DNA of 64,000 nt, from positions 1 through 64,000 of the forward strand of contig NZ_JAUSQM010000001.1 of NCBI RefSeq assembly GCF_030811215.1, written 5' to 3'. The DNA is from Nocardioides massiliensis. GTDB taxonomy: Bacteria > Actinomycetota > Actinomycetes > Propionibacteriales > Nocardioidaceae. Below are positions 28,825 through 37,862 of this stretch, piece after piece. The notes below the pieces were generated by a model. The model searched no databases, was not told the DNA's origin, and saw only the letters and a list, made by a program, of their open reading frames with translations. The translations under genes were made by a program, and so were the position numbers. Within the stretch, counting starts at the first letter, position 1, and every line of letters starts with the position of its first letter.

Positions 28825-30113
28825 GGACGCTCCTGCTGGTCGGTGGCGGTCAGTGGCATCTGCAGGCGGATCTCCGTCCCCTCGCCGGGGGCGCTGCGCA
28901 CGACGGCGCGGCCACCGTGGCGCCCCATCCTGTCGATGATGCTGCGGCGTACGCCGAGGCGGTCCTCGGCCATCGCATCGGGGTCGAAGCCGACGCCGCG
29001 GTCACGGACGAAGATCTCGGCCTGCGCGTCGGTGATCTCGGCGTACACGTCCACCCGGGGTGCACCGGCGTGCTTGGCGGCGTTGGCCATCGCCTCGCGC
29101 GCGGCGAGCACGAGCGGGCGGCTGCGCTCGTCGAACGGACGGTCCCCCACGACGACGATCTCGACGGGTACGGCGTGGGCGTCCTCGATCTCGGCCGCCG
29201 CCCGGCGCAGCTCCCCGGCGATCGTGCCGCCGTCGGGGACGGCGTCGTCGAAGAGCCAGGCCCGCAGGTCGCGCTCCTGGCTGCGCGCCAGCGTCGCCAC
29301 CGCCCGCTCGTCGCCGGCGTGCTTCTGGATCAGCGCGAGGGTCTGCAGCACCGAGTCGTGCAGGTGGGCGGCCACGTCGGCGCGTTCCTGGGAGCGGATC
29401 CGCTCGGCGCGCTCCGACGACAGGTCGCGGGCCAGGCGCAGGATCCACGGCGCAAGCACGAAGGCCAGACCCGCACCGGCGAGGACCGCGGTGAGCACCA
29501 TGTCGCGCGCCACCGAGAGGTCCCCGCTGCGGACGGCGAAGACGAGCAACGCCAGGACCAGCAGCACGACGCCGACGCCGACGCGGGCGAACGCCGCCGT
29601 ACCCCCCTGGCCCACGAGTGCGCGGACGGTGCCGAGACGACCACGCCCAGCCATCCGCTCCTGCTCGGCCTCGTCGGCCTGGCGCCACAGCAGCGCGACC
29701 CCGCCGAGCGCGATCAGCGCGGGCCACCAGCCCAGGCCCCAGCCGGTGAGCACCTGCAGGAAGAGCGCGACGCCGACGGCCAGCACGACCAGCGCCACGA
29801 CGAAACCGCTGTCGACCCACGATCCCGTGGCGTCGGGACGCTTCCCCTGCCGGCGCGCCGCGGCGAGGCCGGCAGGCTCGTCCTCCGGACGGGCGACCGG
29901 GAGCGCCAGCCACAACCCGGCGTACAACAGGACGCCGAACCCACCCAGCACGCCGCCCACGACGAACAGCACCCGCACGACCCGGGTCGGCAGTCCGAGG
30001 TGCTCGGCCAGACCCGCGGCGACGCCGCCGAGCCACCGGTCACCGGTGCGGCGGTAGGCGCGGCGGGGCTCATAGCCCTCTGCCGCAGGCGGGCGGGGCG
30101 CAGCTGTCGTCAT
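28821..30113 (-). CDS. Sensor histidine kinase with N-terminal PspC domain
   Basis: This 430-residue kinase has a PspC domain at its N-terminus (WLGGVAAGLAEHLGLPTRVV, residues about 25-85). Several transmembrane helices follow, then a HisKA_3 region with phospho-His in VAAHLHDSVLQTLALIQKH. The HATPase domain has REAMANAAKH and DRGVGFDPD. The PspC-kinase fusion is typical of actinobacterial envelope-stress sensors related to LiaS/DesK. I chose the ATG at 30113; a longer form adding 13 residues is unlikely. It is divergent from the LiaF-like gene at 30239. Confidence 0.92.
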   Translation of the reverse strand: MTTAAPRPPAAEGYEPRRAYRRTGDRWLGGVAAGLAEHLGLPTRVVRVLFVVGGVLGGFGVLLYAGLWLALPVARPEDEPAGLAAARRQGKRPDATGSWVDSGFVVALVVLAVGVALFLQVLTGWGLGWWPALIALGGVALLWRQADEAEQERMAGRGRLGTVRALVGQGGTAAFARVGVGVVLLVLALLVFAVRSGDLSVARDMVLTAVLAGAGLAFVLAPWILRLARDLSSERAERIRSQERADVAAHLHDSVLQTLALIQKHAGDERAVATLARSQERDLRAWLFDDAVPDGGTIAGELRRAAAEIEDAHAVPVEIVVVGDRPFDERSRPLVLAAREAMANAAKHAGAPRVDVYAEITDAQAEIFVRDRGVGFDPDAMAEDRLGVRRSIIDRMGRHGGRAVVRSAPGEGTEIRLQMPLTATDQQERP

Positions 30114-30172
30114 GATGGACCGATCGTCACACAGCCCACCGTGCACGCACATCGGGTGAAGCCCTGACGCGT

Positions 30173-30195
30173 GACCCTGGGGTGGGTTCAGGGTC
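30173..30195. promoter_or_regulatory. Inverted repeat in the divergent promoter of the PspC/LiaF-like cluster
   Basis: GACCCTG and CAGGGTC form a perfect 7-bp inverted repeat separated by 9 bases, 44 bases before the LiaF-like start and 60 bases from the kinase start. Its position in the 125-base divergent gap makes it a candidate operator for the adjacent response regulator. Confidence 0.4.
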
Positions 30196-30238
30196 GTCCC
30201 CGATGGTGCGCGACGCCCGGACCGACCACGCTGGAGCC

Positions 30239-31564
30239 ATGACCGAGACCTCGTACGGCGCTTCCCCGCCGCCTCCGCCGCCCCCGCCGCAGCGCGACCT
30301 GTTCGCGGGCCTGGACCAGCTGCGCCGCAGCACCACCGACCGCAAGATCGGCGGCGTCTGCGGGGGCCTGGCGCGTTACTGGAACGTCGACCCCACCATC
30401 GTGCGCGTCGCGGCGGCGGTGCTCGTGGTCTTCGGCGGCGCCGGTCTCATCCTGTACGCCGCCGGCTGGCTGCTCATCCCCCGCGACGACAGCGCGACCG
30501 CCCGCCTCGACCTCGACCGCACCGCCCGCGGGATCCTGCTGCTGATCGCCGTGCTGCTCGCCCTGGGCTTCCTGCTCGGCAGCGACGTGCTGTGGTGGCT
30601 GCCGTTCCCGCTGGCCGTGGTCCTGCTGATCGGGTTCATCCTGGTCTCGGTGCGCGGTGACCGACCGAGCTCGCCTGCGACGCCCCCGGCGGCCCCGCCG
30701 ACGACTGCGGCGCCGCCCACCGCGCCGTACACCCCTGCCGCGCCCGAGCAACCCACTCCCGAGCAGCCCGCCCCGGCCGGTCGGAGCGGCGAGACCCCGC
30801 CTCCCGCGTGGTATGCCGCCGGACCGGTCACGCCGCCCCCGCCGGCGCCGCCGGCCGCGGCACCGGAGCCGCGTCGTCCGCGGCGTACCGGTCCACTCCT
30901 CATCGTGCCCACGATCGCGCTGATCGCCCTGGCACTCGGCGTCCTCGCGCTGTTCGACCTCAACGGCCTGAGCGTCGCCCCCGGCGCCTACCCCGCCCTC
31001 GCCGTGGCGATCACCGGCGCGATGCTGCTCGTCGGCACCTGGGTCGGACGCCCCGGCGGGCTGATCGCCCTCGGCCTGGTCGGCACCCTCGCGCTCGGTG
31101 GTGCGGTGACCGGGCAGGTGCTCAACGAGGTGTACGACGCCGGCCGGCTCACCGCGGTGCCGACGACGGCCACGCAGGTGGAGGCCCGCTACGCCGTCGC
31201 CAACGGCGAGCTGACGCTCGACCTCTCGCAGGTCGACGAGCTGGACGCACTCGACGGTCGGCGCATCGAGCTGCAGATGCGTGCCGGTGACCTGCAGGTG
31301 CGGGTGCCGCGCGGGCTCGACGTCACCGTCGACGCCGAGCTCGATCTGGCCGGCGAGATCCTCGCCTTCGACGATCGGCGCGACGGCTGGCGCCCGCGCC
31401 TGCGGACGACCGTCAACGACGGCGACAGCACCGGCCCCCACGTCACCCTCGTCCTCCAGGGCAACGTCGGCCGGATCTGGGTCGACCGTCCGGGCGCGTT
31501 CGGCTACCCCGTGGACCCCAGCCGCGACACCCTCGAGCTCGACCGCGAAGGAGCGAACCGATGA
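30239..31564 (+). CDS. PspC-domain membrane protein, LiaF-like
   Basis: This 441-residue protein starts with a proline run, then a PspC domain (KIGGVCGGLARYWNVDPTIV, about residues 37-90). A long Pro/Ala linker (about 140-225) and further transmembrane helices follow. The C-terminal beta-rich domain (about 320-430; DVTVDAELDLAGEI, HVTLVLQGNVGRIW) resembles the LiaF cell-wall stress response domain. It probably senses or buffers envelope stress with the divergently encoded kinase and regulator. The ATG at 30239 fits the domain start. Confidence 0.85.
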   Translation: MTETSYGASPPPPPPPPQRDLFAGLDQLRRSTTDRKIGGVCGGLARYWNVDPTIVRVAAAVLVVFGGAGLILYAAGWLLIPRDDSATARLDLDRTARGILLLIAVLLALGFLLGSDVLWWLPFPLAVVLLIGFILVSVRGDRPSSPATPPAAPPTTAAPPTAPYTPAAPEQPTPEQPAPAGRSGETPPPAWYAAGPVTPPPPAPPAAAPEPRRPRRTGPLLIVPTIALIALALGVLALFDLNGLSVAPGAYPALAVAITGAMLLVGTWVGRPGGLIALGLVGTLALGGAVTGQVLNEVYDAGRLTAVPTTATQVEARYAVANGELTLDLSQVDELDALDGRRIELQMRAGDLQVRVPRGLDVTVDAELDLAGEILAFDDRRDGWRPRLRTTVNDGDSTGPHVTLVLQGNVGRIWVDRPGAFGYPVDPSRDTLELDREGANR

Positions 31565-31869
31565 ACGACGAGCCCACCACCCGCCTCCCGCTCGACGACG
31601 AGACCCGCGCCTTCACCACGGTCGAGGACGACCTGCGCGAGCACGAGCAGACGGAGCACGAGCGCGCCGAGCACGAGCAGGCGCCCCGCCGCGCGCACGT
31701 CGGCTACCTGCTCAGCGCGCTGTTCTTCCTCGGCGTGGCCGCCTTCTGGGCCGTGGGCCAGATGCTCATCGTCGACGTCGACGACGCCGCCCTGCTGGCG
31801 GCCGGCACGCTGATCGCGGTCGGCACGCTCACCCTGGTCACCTGGTGGGCGACGGCACTGCGGCGCTGA
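31561..31869 (+). CDS. Small membrane protein of the LiaF-like operon
   Basis: This 102-residue protein has an acidic, Glu/His-rich N-terminus and two transmembrane helices (LLSALFFLGVAAFWAVGQML and LLAAGTLIAVGTLTLVTWWA). The ATG overlaps the LiaF-like stop (ATGA), so it belongs to that operon. The function is unknown. Its last 32 bases overlap the end of the convergent GDPD gene. Confidence 0.75.
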   Translation: MNDEPTTRLPLDDETRAFTTVEDDLREHEQTEHERAEHEQAPRRAHVGYLLSALFFLGVAAFWAVGQMLIVDVDDAALLAAGTLIAVGTLTLVTWWATALRR

Positions 31870-32881
31870 TGGTCCGCTCGGCCCGGACTTCCGCCCGGAC
31901 ATGAACCGCGATGTCGGGGTGGTCGGTGAAGATGCCGTCCACTCCGGCGTCGAGGAACGCCGCGACCTCGTCGTGGGCGTCCAGGTTGCTCGGGCGGAAC
32001 TCCGCCTCCGCCCGCAGTGTCCACACGTGGACCCCGAGCCCCACTGCGTGAGCGTCGGCGACCAGCGAGCTGGGTGCGCCGATCGCGCCCGTGGCGTCGC
32101 GGGGCAGCACCAGGTGCTTGGCCGCGCCGATCGCCGCGGCGTACGTCGCGACGGCGCGGAGCCCCGCGGGGGTGACCAGATCGGCGTACGTCCGGTCGTC
32201 CCCCGCGGCGACCAGGTCGTGCGGCGCCCCCGTGGCGTCGACGAGCTGGACGAGCGGGACCCGGCTCACCCGGGAGAGCATCCGCAGGTTGGCGGTCTCG
32301 AAGGACTGCACCAGCACGGGCGAGTTCGGCCGGTCCAGGTGGCGGCTGCGCAGCTCGGCGAGCAGCGGGCGCTCGAGACCGAGCCCGATCGAGGCGAAGT
32401 AGGACGGGTGCTTGGTCTCGGGGTAGACCCCGATGACCGTGCCGCGCCGGCGGCTCTCCCGCTGCGCGAGATCGAGGATCTCGGCGAAGGTCGGGATCCG
32501 GAACGCCCGGTCGTAGTGGGTGTTCTCCGGGCGCAGGCGCGGCAACCGCTCGACGGCCCGCAGGGTGCGCAGCTCCGCCAGCGTGAAGTCCTCGGTGAAC
32601 CAGCCGGTCACCTGGCGGCCGTCGATCACCTTCGTCGCACGCCGGCCGGCGAACTGCGGACGCAGGGCGACGTCGGTGGTCTGGGAGATCTCGTTCTCGT
32701 GCCGCGCCACCAGGACGCCGTCGCGCGTGGAGACGAGGTCGGGCTCGATGTAGTCGGCGCCCTGGCGGATCGCCATGCGGTACGCCGCGAGCGTGTGCTC
32801 GGGGCGGTACCCGCTCGCGCCGCGGTGCGCGATGACCACCGGGGGCCGGTGCGGTGTCGCGTGCAGCGTCCGGAACGACAT
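31838..32881 (-). CDS. Glycerophosphodiester phosphodiesterase
   Basis: This 347-residue GDPD-family enzyme hydrolyses glycerophosphodiesters to glycerol-3-phosphate and an alcohol. The metal-binding and catalytic region is intact: IAHRGASGYRPEHTLAAY near residue 17 and DYIEPDLVSTRDGVLVARHE near residue 42. VHVWTLRAEAEF lies in the C-terminal half, followed by GVDGIFTDHPDIAV. No signal peptide is obvious with the ATG at 32881. Its end overlaps the convergent small membrane gene by 32 bases. It is divergent from the GH2 gene. Confidence 0.9.
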   Translation of the reverse strand: MSFRTLHATPHRPPVVIAHRGASGYRPEHTLAAYRMAIRQGADYIEPDLVSTRDGVLVARHENEISQTTDVALRPQFAGRRATKVIDGRQVTGWFTEDFTLAELRTLRAVERLPRLRPENTHYDRAFRIPTFAEILDLAQRESRRRGTVIGVYPETKHPSYFASIGLGLERPLLAELRSRHLDRPNSPVLVQSFETANLRMLSRVSRVPLVQLVDATGAPHDLVAAGDDRTYADLVTPAGLRAVATYAAAIGAAKHLVLPRDATGAIGAPSSLVADAHAVGLGVHVWTLRAEAEFRPSNLDAHDEVAAFLDAGVDGIFTDHPDIAVHVRAEVRAERTISAAVPSPTR

Positions 32882-32974
32882 GGCTCCAGCAGGCCCGGCG
32901 CGGCTGACCGGCGCATGGCGCCCGGGCCACGCGCAGGTGAACTCCGCACGAAGGTCCGTAGGCTCCTGCAGGTG

Positions 32975-34777
32975 ATGACGCGCTGGGGCCGGGACCTCGA
33001 CCCCGACAACCCGTGGCCCGAGCACCCGCGCCCCCAGCTGGTGCGCGACGCGTGGAGCACGCTCAACGGCTGGTGGGACTTCGCCGTACGCCGCAGCGAC
33101 GAGCCGGCGCCCGCCTCGCCGGAGGAGTACGACGGCGCGATCGTGGTGCCGTTCTCGCCCGAGACCGCGCTGTCACGCTCAGGCCGGGAGGGCCGGCCGC
33201 TCCAGCCCGACGAGACACTGCACTACCGCCGCCGGGTGGTCGTCCCGCAGCACGTGCACCGAGGCGACAGCCGACTACTGCTGCACTTCGGGGCGGTCGA
33301 CCAGTCCTGCGTCGTGCGGGTGGACGGGGTCGAGGTGGGACGCCACGATGGCGGGTTCTGGCCGTTCACGATCGACGTGAGCGAGGCGTTCGTCCGCGGC
33401 TTCGGCGAGCTCACCGTGAGCGTGACGGACCCGACCGACACCGGGCCGGGGGCGCGCGGCAAGCAGCGCCTGGAGCCCGGCGAGATCTGGTATCCGGCGC
33501 AGTCCGGCATCTGGCAGACCGTCTGGTTCGAGGCGGTCCCCGCGGTGCACGTCACCGGTGTCGACTTCGAGCCGGTCGTGGACTCCGGCGATCCGGACCG
33601 CACACGGGTCCGCGTCACCGTCCGGAGCAATGCGTCCGCGACGGCGGTCGTGCGGGTCGGGGAGTCGACGGTCCGCGTCGAGACCGGCTCACCCGTGGAC
33701 GTCCCGCTCCCCCACGCGCGGCTGTGGTCGCCGCACGACCCGTTCTGCTACGACGTGCTCGTCCACCTCGAGGACGACAAGGGCCGGACCGTCGACGAGG
33801 TCCGCAGCTATCTCGGGATGCGCTCGATCGAGGTCCGTCCGCCCGCGGGCGAACCAGGCGGCGTACCCACGTTCTGGCTCAACGGCCGCGCCCAGCCCAT
33901 GATCGGCGTGCTCGACCAGGGCTACTGGCCCGACGGGTTGCTGACGCCGCCGTCGGACGACGCGCTGGTGCACGACCTCGAGACCGTGCGCGACCTGGGC
34001 TTCACCATGCTGCGCAAGCACGTGAAGATCGAGCCGCTGCGCTTCTACCACCACTGCGACCGGCTGGGTCTCCTCGTGTGGCAGGACCTCGTCAACGGCG
34101 GCGGCCGCTATCGCTCCTCCGTGACGCAGCTTCCCGGGATCCGGCCGGTGCGGCTGCGCGACCGCGGACCCCGCATGCGGGCGGTCTTCGGTCGCGCCGA
34201 CGCCGACGGACGCGAGGTCTTCGAGCGCGACCTCGCGCGCACCGTGGCGCTGCTCGGCTCCAGCCCGTCGGTCGTGGTGTGGGTGCTGTTCAACGAGGGC
34301 TGGGGACAGTACGACACCCGACGCCTGACCGGACGGCTGCGCGCGCTCGACCCGACCCGCCCGATCGTGCCCGTCAGTGGATGGCACGACCAGGGCGGTG
34401 ACGGCCCCGCGGAGCACGGCGAGGTCCGCTCGCTGCACGTCTACGGCAAGCCGGTGCGGGTCAACGCCCGGATGGCGCGCGCCGAGCGCGAGCGCGGGCG
34501 GGCACTGGCGATCGGCGAGTACGGCGGACTCCACCTGCCGGTCGACGGTCACCGCGTGGACGGCGAGGTGTTCGGCTACCAGGCGGTCGAGGACGCGGAC
34601 GAGCTCGCGGCGGAGCTCGCCCGGCTCGAGCGCGACGAGCTGGGGCCCGCGCGCCGGGCGGGAGTGGCGGCCAGCGTCTACACCCAGCTCACCGACGTGG
34701 CCGGTGAGCTCAACGGCCTGCTCACCTGGGACCGTGAGGTGCGCAAGGTGGAGCGCTACCCGTTCGCGCGTCAGTGA
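32975..34777 (+). CDS. Glycoside hydrolase family 2 protein
   Basis: This 600-residue protein has the GH2 layout: a jelly-roll sugar-binding domain (about 30-190), an immunoglobulin-like domain (about 190-285) and a TIM barrel. The catalytic acid/base Glu is in VLFNEGWGQYD (about residue 433). The likely nucleophile Glu is in IGEYGGLHLP (about residue 515). GH2 enzymes act as beta-galactosidase, beta-glucuronidase or beta-mannosidase; the specificity is not readable. No signal peptide is seen, so it is probably cytoplasmic. An in-frame GTG lies one codon before the chosen ATG. Confidence 0.88.
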   Translation: MTRWGRDLDPDNPWPEHPRPQLVRDAWSTLNGWWDFAVRRSDEPAPASPEEYDGAIVVPFSPETALSRSGREGRPLQPDETLHYRRRVVVPQHVHRGDSRLLLHFGAVDQSCVVRVDGVEVGRHDGGFWPFTIDVSEAFVRGFGELTVSVTDPTDTGPGARGKQRLEPGEIWYPAQSGIWQTVWFEAVPAVHVTGVDFEPVVDSGDPDRTRVRVTVRSNASATAVVRVGESTVRVETGSPVDVPLPHARLWSPHDPFCYDVLVHLEDDKGRTVDEVRSYLGMRSIEVRPPAGEPGGVPTFWLNGRAQPMIGVLDQGYWPDGLLTPPSDDALVHDLETVRDLGFTMLRKHVKIEPLRFYHHCDRLGLLVWQDLVNGGGRYRSSVTQLPGIRPVRLRDRGPRMRAVFGRADADGREVFERDLARTVALLGSSPSVVVWVLFNEGWGQYDTRRLTGRLRALDPTRPIVPVSGWHDQGGDGPAEHGEVRSLHVYGKPVRVNARMARAERERGRALAIGEYGGLHLPVDGHRVDGEVFGYQAVEDADELAAELARLERDELGPARRAGVAASVYTQLTDVAGELNGLLTWDREVRKVERYPFARQ

Positions 34778-35517
34778 TCGGTGTGGTGTGAGGCGCACAG
34801 GACGGTGCCGGCCGGGTCCTGCATGACCCGCCAGAACTCGCCACCGGCACCCGTGGCGCGCGCACCCGCACGTTCGAGCATCGCCACCCCGGCCTCGAGG
34901 TCCGAGACCCGGACGTCGAGGTGGAAGCGCGCCGTGGTGTCGCCGACGCGCTGGGCCATCAGCCGCACGGGCATGGTGCGCGGCTGCTCGAACCAGCTGA
35001 ACTCGGGAAAGTTCGGCCCACCACTGTGCACAGCCCATCCCGTGACGCCTGCCCAGAACGCGGTCTCGGCGGCGAACTGTGCTTCGGGCACGTCGATCAT
35101 CACCTGCTCGACGCCGCACCGGGTGCCGTCCTTGTGGAGGCCCTGCTCGGGCGCCGCACCGGCCGGGTGGTCGACGAAGCAGAACGCCAGCCCCGCCGGG
35201 GACCGCAGCACCGCGTAGCCGTGCTCGTCGGGGTCGGCCACCAGCGTCGCGCCCGCCGCGAGAGCAGCCTGCGTAGCGGCGTCGATGTCGTCGACGTGGA
35301 GATCGACGTGGACCCGCGCTGGGCCGGCGTGCAGCTTCTGCAGCTTGAGCACCGGGTCCCCGGACTTCGGGACGACGGTGACGAACTCACCGTGCACCCC
35401 GCGCGCCGGCGACACCTTCCCGACCAGCGCGTGGGCCCAGAACCGCACCGTGGGCTCGAAGTGGGCGTCCGGGACATCGACGAACACGGTGATCCAGCGG
35501 GGTGCGGTAGCGCTCAT
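34771..35517 (-). CDS. VOC-family protein with two glyoxalase-like domains
   Basis: This 248-residue protein contains two tandem vicinal-oxygen-chelate modules (about 8-118 and 130-245). They are marked by FVDVPDAHFEPTVRFWAHAL and VMIDVPEAQFAAETAFWAGV, each followed by a HLDVRVSDLE-type strand. This duplicated architecture occurs in glyoxalases, dioxygenases and antibiotic-binding proteins. No specific function can be assigned. Its 3' end overlaps the GH2 3' end by 7 bases. Confidence 0.82.
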   Translation of the reverse strand: MSATAPRWITVFVDVPDAHFEPTVRFWAHALVGKVSPARGVHGEFVTVVPKSGDPVLKLQKLHAGPARVHVDLHVDDIDAATQAALAAGATLVADPDEHGYAVLRSPAGLAFCFVDHPAGAAPEQGLHKDGTRCGVEQVMIDVPEAQFAAETAFWAGVTGWAVHSGGPNFPEFSWFEQPRTMPVRLMAQRVGDTTARFHLDVRVSDLEAGVAMLERAGARATGAGGEFWRVMQDPAGTVLCASHHTDH

Positions 35518-35616
35518 GATCGGCAGGCTACGCCGCCGGCGTGGTGACGGCCGATGAGGCACGGCGAGCGTCCCACCACGGAACGATCCCGCGCCGTCCG
35601 CCGAGAAGGGAACCGC

Positions 35617-36337
35617 ATGTTGTCCGCACGACACTCTGGATGCCGCGGCTTCGTGCTGCTCATCATGATGGTGGCGCCCGCCTTGGTTGGTTGTGGGGCC
35701 GACTCGACCGGTGCGGGCCGATGCCGGTGCACACGATCGGCGTCCGACTGCGACACCGACGGTCGACCCGGCACCCACGGTCCCGCACCAGAGCACAGCT
35801 CCCGAGGTGGACGAGCTGACCCACCGCTCGCCTCGGGTCTGTCCGCGACGACTTCCGCGACAGGACGACCCCGGCCACGGCTTCGGGCCCGAGGGGCACG
35901 CCCAGATCGCGCCCCTCCTAGCAACCCCCGAACGTGCGTGGGTCTGCAGGTACGCCGCCGTCGACGTGGGCCCGCACCCGGACGGGCAGGGCAGGACCTT
36001 CGGGTGGCAGCAGCGCGGGCGAGCACGGGCGGTCGGACCGGACCGGATGTCGGCGCTGACCGGACAACTGGCGCGGCTCGCCCCTCCCGCGACGGCGCAG
36101 CCCGAACGCGTCTGCACCGCCGACCTGGGAGAGCGATGGATGCTCGTCTACGCGATCGGGACGGACCTGACCGGCGTGGTGGCCGATGACTTCAGCTGTG
36201 GGGACATCCGCCTCACCGACGACCCGTTCAGGACTGCGCCGGGCGAGGCGACCCAGCCGGGGACCGTCGCTGGCGTCCTGGAAGCCCCCGGGTTCGTCGG
36301 ACTGCTGAAGTCGGCGTGGACCGACGCGCGGTCATAG
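35617..36337 (+). pseudogene. Lipoprotein gene with a frameshift near its 5' end
   Basis: From the ATG at 35617 the first 30 codons give a lipoprotein signal with lipobox (FVLLIMMVAPALVGCG). The following coding sequence, with normal high-GC third positions, lies in the next frame (TATPTVDPAPTVPHQSTAPE onward) and runs to 36337. A one-base insertion (or two-base deletion) between about 35700 and 35740 would explain this. The corrected protein has about 240 residues, a Thr/Pro linker and a C-terminal domain with CRYAAVDVGPHPDGQG and VCTADLGERWMLVYAIGTD. The family is unknown. Real inactivation and sequencing error cannot be distinguished. Confidence 0.65.
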
Positions 36338-36342
36338 CCTTC

Positions 36343-36403
36343 GAAGAGTGGTCGATGGCGGGCGCACCGCGCGCGATAAACCGACCGTTCGTGACCATTC
36401 TTC
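36343..36403. terminator. Stem-loop between convergent genes
   Basis: GAAGAGTGGTC (36343-36353) pairs with GACCATTCTTC (36393-36403) over 11 bases with one G-T pair. It lies between the convergent lipoprotein and yigZ genes and could act as a bidirectional terminator. The 39-base loop is long, so confidence is modest. Confidence 0.4.
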
Positions 36404-36405
36404 AG

Positions 36406-37047
36406 CTAGACGTCGACCCAGCCGGTGTCGCCCCAGGTGACCTCGGCGGCGCCGGCCGTCGCCGCGGCGACGGCGGCATCGACCTCGGCGGTGCCCTCGG
36501 CCGGTGCTGCTAGGGCGAGCTCGACGCCGGTCGCGCCGTAGGTCGTCCCCGTGACGACCACACCCCGCGCCCGCAGGTCGTTCTCCGCGCGGCCGGCGTC
36601 GGCGTGGCCGACGGTGAGGGATCCCGTACGCCGCAGCTCACGGCGCTGCACCCCGGCCTCGTCGCACACGGCGCGCACCGCATCGCCGTACGCCCGCACC
36701 AGGCCGCCGGCGCCAAGCAGCACCCCGCCGAACCAGCGGGTGACCACGACGGCGACGTCGACGAGCTCACGGCCGCGCAGCACCTCGAGCATCGGGGCGC
36801 CCGCGGTGCCGGCCGGCTCCCCGTCGTCGCTGGAGCGCTGGATCTCGCCGCCGGGCTGGTCGGGACCGAGCACGAACGCCGAGCAGTGGTGACGGGCGTC
36901 CCAGTGCTCGCGGCGCAGCCGCTCCACGAGGGCGCGCGCCTCGTCCTCGGTCGCCGCCCGGACGACGTCGGCGCGGAAGCGCGAGCGCTTGATCTCGAGC
37001 TCGGCCGTGGCGGCACGGGCGACGGTGAGGGAGACGGTGTGGACCAC
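36406..37047 (-). CDS. YigZ/IMPACT-family protein
   Basis: This 213-residue protein belongs to the UPF0029/IMPACT family. It shows IKRSRFRADVVRAATEDEAR near the N-terminus, then HHCSAFVLG, SSDDGEPAGTAGAPMLEVL and VVVTRWFGGVLLGAGGLVRA, which are diagnostic of YigZ. The molecular role is not settled; family members are linked to translation control or ribosome-associated functions. The GTG start at 37047 lies 5 bases after the TSUP transporter stop, so both are probably co-transcribed. Confidence 0.88.
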   Translation of the reverse strand: MVHTVSLTVARAATAELEIKRSRFRADVVRAATEDEARALVERLRREHWDARHHCSAFVLGPDQPGGEIQRSSDDGEPAGTAGAPMLEVLRGRELVDVAVVVTRWFGGVLLGAGGLVRAYGDAVRAVCDEAGVQRRELRRTGSLTVGHADAGRAENDLRARGVVVTGTTYGATGVELALAAPAEGTAEVDAAVAAATAGAAEVTWGDTGWVDV

Positions 37048-37052
37048 CCGGC

Positions 37053-37832
37053 TCACCGCAGTCCAAGCACGTCGCTGCCGATCGTGACAATGAACGCGGC
37101 GACGACGAGCATGAAGAAGACCCGGACGAACTTCGCCCCCCGCGCGACGGCCAGCCGCGCGCCGGCGTACCCCCCGACGAGGTTGGCCGCCCCCATGACC
37201 AGGCCGACCTCCCACAGCACCGCACCCTGCGGCACGAACACACACAGTGCCGCGATGTTGGTGGCCCAGTTGGCCAACCGGGCCTTCGCGCTGGCCTCGA
37301 GGAAGTTGTAGCCGAGCAGGCCGACGAGCGAGAAGACGAAGAACGAGCCGGTGCCCGGCCCGAGCGCACCGTCGTAGAACCCCACGACCGCTCCGGCGAT
37401 CATCGCGGCCTGGGTGTGCCGCCGGCCCGCGAACCTCAGCGCCGTGACCGCGCCCAGCTCCGGCTTGAGGACGACATAGGTCCCGACCACGACGAGGACC
37501 ACGAGGATGATCGGGTCGAACGCCGAGCGCGGTATCAGCGACGCCACGAAGGCGCCGCCGACCGAGCCGAGGAAGGCACACACCATCAGCGGAATGAAGG
37601 TGCGGGGGTCGGGACGGACGCGGCGGTAGTACGTCGCCGCGCTGACTGTCGTGCCGCAGACCGAGCCGAGCTTGTTGGTCGCGAGGATCTGCACCGGCGA
37701 GGCGCCCGGCAGCCCTACGACCAGGGCGGGCAGCTGGATGAGACCGCCGCCACCCACCACCGCGTCGACGAAGCCGGCCGACAGACCCGCGAGCGCGAGC
37801 AGCGCGAAGGTCAGTGTCGAGACGTCGTCCAC
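37053..37832 (-). CDS. TSUP-family (TauE/SafE) membrane transporter
   Basis: This 259-residue protein has about eight transmembrane helices. It carries the two related TSUP segments: GFVDAVVGGGGLIQLPAL at the N-terminus and GFYDGALGPGTGSFFVFSLV in the middle. The family exports sulfite, sulfoacetate or other organosulfur anions. The start is GTG at 37832. The substrate is not predictable from sequence. The downstream YigZ gene is tightly linked. Confidence 0.88.
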   Translation of the reverse strand: MDDVSTLTFALLALAGLSAGFVDAVVGGGGLIQLPALVVGLPGASPVQILATNKLGSVCGTTVSAATYYRRVRPDPRTFIPLMVCAFLGSVGGAFVASLIPRSAFDPIILVVLVVVGTYVVLKPELGAVTALRFAGRRHTQAAMIAGAVVGFYDGALGPGTGSFFVFSLVGLLGYNFLEASAKARLANWATNIAALCVFVPQGAVLWEVGLVMGAANLVGGYAGARLAVARGAKFVRVFFMLVVAAFIVTIGSDVLGLR

Positions 37833-37862
37833 GGGTGGCGAGCGTACGCCTCAGACCTCAGG

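Noticed and set aside
30239-30300. Run of CCG/CCT codons at the start of the LiaF-like gene
   Set aside because: It is a proline run common at N-termini of actinobacterial membrane proteins; no regulatory structure is needed to explain it.
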